6,066 nucleotides of DNA from Propionibacteriaceae bacterium (GTDB lineage: Bacteria; Actinomycetota; Actinomycetes; Propionibacteriales; Propionibacteriaceae): positions 1 to 6,066 of the forward strand of contig JAGXHS010000018.1 in assembly GCA_024636075.1 (NCBI GenBank), in the 5' to 3' direction. The notes under the pieces are model-generated. The model saw nothing but the letters and a program-made list of their open reading frames with translations. It was not told the origin of the DNA and did no database searches. This document shows, piece by piece, positions 5,191-6,066 of this stretch (positions are counted from its first letter, which is position 1; every line of letters begins with the position of its first letter). Both the position numbers and the translations under genes were made by a program.

Positions 5191-5577
5191 TCATCGACGG
5201 TTCCGGGGCGGTCCGGGGATCACCACCTGACCTGCCTGGCGCCATGCCAGCAGACCGCCCCCGACGAACTCACAACCAAACCCTTGCTTCCGCACCGGTT
5301 CGACGGCATGACCCGACCGCAGCCCGGTGTCACAGATCAGCACCACGGTCGCGTCGGGCTCAGCAAGCGGGTCGTCACCGTGCACCGCCGTGAAAGCATC
5401 CTTCACAAGCTCCTTGACGTCGGCCAACCGGGCTCCCGGGGCGTGGCCGGCCTCGTACTCGCGCTCGCTGCGCACGTCAACCAGCACCCCACCGGATGAC
5501 AGCAGGGTGAGTGCTTCGTCGACCGAGATTCCCCCCGGAGCCATCATGCGGTTCACCAGTCGATCACGTAATCCCAT
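5191..5577 (-). CDS. Rhodanese-like domain protein, 128 aa
   Basis: Single-domain sulfurtransferase of the rhodanese superfamily, presumably cytoplasmic; such proteins carry a persulfide on the active-site cysteine. Visible are ISVDEALTLLSSGGVLVDVR (17-36), the EYEAGHAPGARLADV segment (40-54), the active-site loop CDTGLRS with Cys82 and Arg87, and the closing GGGLLAWRQAG (106-116). All key positions are present and the length suits one domain. The linker PLAEPDATVVLI and the FTAVHGDDP insert are ordinary variation. ATG 5577 is chosen because the fold starts soon after; no strong ribosome binding site is seen, so the start is less certain than the gene. It is divergent from the antiporter gene with 43 bases between starts. 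Its sulfur acceptor is unknown. Confidence 0.88.
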   Translation of the reverse strand: MGLRDRLVNRMMAPGGISVDEALTLLSSGGVLVDVRSEREYEAGHAPGARLADVKELVKDAFTAVHGDDPLAEPDATVVLICDTGLRSGHAVEPVRKQGFGCEFVGGGLLAWRQAGQVVIPGPPRNRR

Positions 5578-5620
5578 GGACTCATTTCAGCATGCCCTGA
5601 GTAGCCCGTAGGTTTGGCCC
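5578..5620. promoter_or_regulatory. Short divergent promoter region between rhodanese and antiporter genes
   Basis: Both start codons face away from this 43-base gap, so the promoters must lie here or within the neighbouring coding sequences. I see no clear -35/-10 pair or strong Shine-Dalgarno sequence. Leaderless or short-leader transcripts, common in actinobacteria, would fit. Confidence 0.35.
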
Positions 5621-6066
5621 GTGGGAATCGCCGAGTACATCGTTGCCCTGCTCGTGGTCGCCGTCGGCTGCCAGTGGCTGGCCTGGCGGCTCAAGGTGCC
5701 GTCACTGCTGATGTTGCTGCTCGCTGGCTTCGTGCTGGGGCAGTTCTTCTCGCCCGACGACATACTCGGCCGGGACATGTTGTTCGCCGGAGTGAACCTT
5801 GCTGTCGGCATCATCCTGTTCGAGGGAGCTCTGGGGCTCCGCTTCTCCCAAGTGCGCGATCTCGGGCGCCCGATCGTGCGGCTGTGCAGCGTCACGGTTC
5901 TGATTTCGTGGTTCCTGGCGACCCTCACGATGTGGCTGCTGGGCTATGACCTGCGATTGTCGTTGCTGGTCGGCGCCTTGTTGGTGGTCACCGGCCCCAC
6001 CGTGATCAATCCGATCCTGCGTCAGCTACGCCCCACCCGTCGAGTCAGTCAGTTGCTGCGCTGGGA
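5621..6066 (+). CDS. CPA1-type cation:proton antiporter, N-terminal part, runs off the window
   Basis: Integral membrane exchanger of Na+ or K+ for H+. The visible 148 codons contain several hydrophobic segments: IVALLVVAVGCQWLAW (7-22), LLMLLLAGFVLG (29-40), FAGVNLAVGIILFEGALGL (55-73, with the LFEG motif of the family), SVTVLISWFLATLTMWLLG (90-108) and LLVGALLVVTGPTVINPIL (115-133, with the TGPTV motif), then the loop RPTRRVSQLLRW that normally precedes the next helix. GTG 5621 is the only sensible start: the frame has TAG at 5609-5611 just upstream, and the first helix begins at once. The transported cation cannot be read from this half. High GC, consistent with core chromosome. Confidence 0.88.
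   Translation, partial: MGIAEYIVALLVVAVGCQWLAWRLKVPSLLMLLLAGFVLGQFFSPDDILGRDMLFAGVNLAVGIILFEGALGLRFSQVRDLGRPIVRLCSVTVLISWFLATLTMWLLGYDLRLSLLVGALLVVTGPTVINPILRQLRPTRRVSQLLRW

Noticed and set aside
5587..5949. Overlapping forward and reverse frames over the antiporter start
   Set aside because: They are shadows; the GTG 5621 frame has the membrane segments and family motifs.

Overview
The window looks like a stretch of a high-GC actinobacterial chromosome. The evidence is GC-rich third codon positions, GTG start codons, actinobacterial-type IS110 and integrase-type transposases, and a CPA1-type antiporter. I cannot name a genus. It is an accessory junction: layers of insertion sequences and decayed genes on the left and centre, and ordinary chromosomal genes (rhodanese protein, antiporter) at the right edge.

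Left (1-2480). An integrase-type (DDE) transposase gene is split in two. Its 5' part lies at 11-259 and the rest begins at 1918. Joining 259 to 1918 restores the frame and reads LLRH-VWVLMG. The insert at 260-1915 is a complete IS110-family element with an IS1111-like layout: short subterminal inverted repeats, a 449-aa recombinase with its RuvC-like DEDD part and C-terminal Tnp part, and a 3' non-coding region of about 210 bases. That region can fold into two consecutive stem-loops, as expected of a bridge RNA (seekRNA). The first loop holds two 7-nt segments that match the two sides of the site where the element sits, both ending in the AT core. The second loop holds segments matching the element's own ends. 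The recombinase ribosome binding site is buried in a perfect 12-bp inverted repeat. The interrupted host transposase is itself cut off near its second catalytic aspartate (about 2394) by an 86-bp palindromic cluster of TTATGCCGACC-like repeats that resembles the end of another mobile element.

Middle (2481-4450). Visibly lower in GC and rich in surface-polysaccharide functions: a class I SAM-dependent methyltransferase (+), a convergent glycosyltransferase-like protein (-), and behind the latter a frameshifted, truncated N-terminal remnant of a Wzz-type chain-length determinant (-). This looks like the debris of a horizontally acquired exopolysaccharide or capsule locus.

Right (4450-6066). 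A second, unrelated and heavily decayed IS110-family transposase remnant (frameshift, stop codon, internal deletions) marks the boundary of the island. Beyond it are a divergent pair: a rhodanese-domain protein (-) with an intact active-site cysteine loop, and the N-terminal half of a CPA1-type cation:proton antiporter (+), which starts at GTG 5621 and runs off the window.
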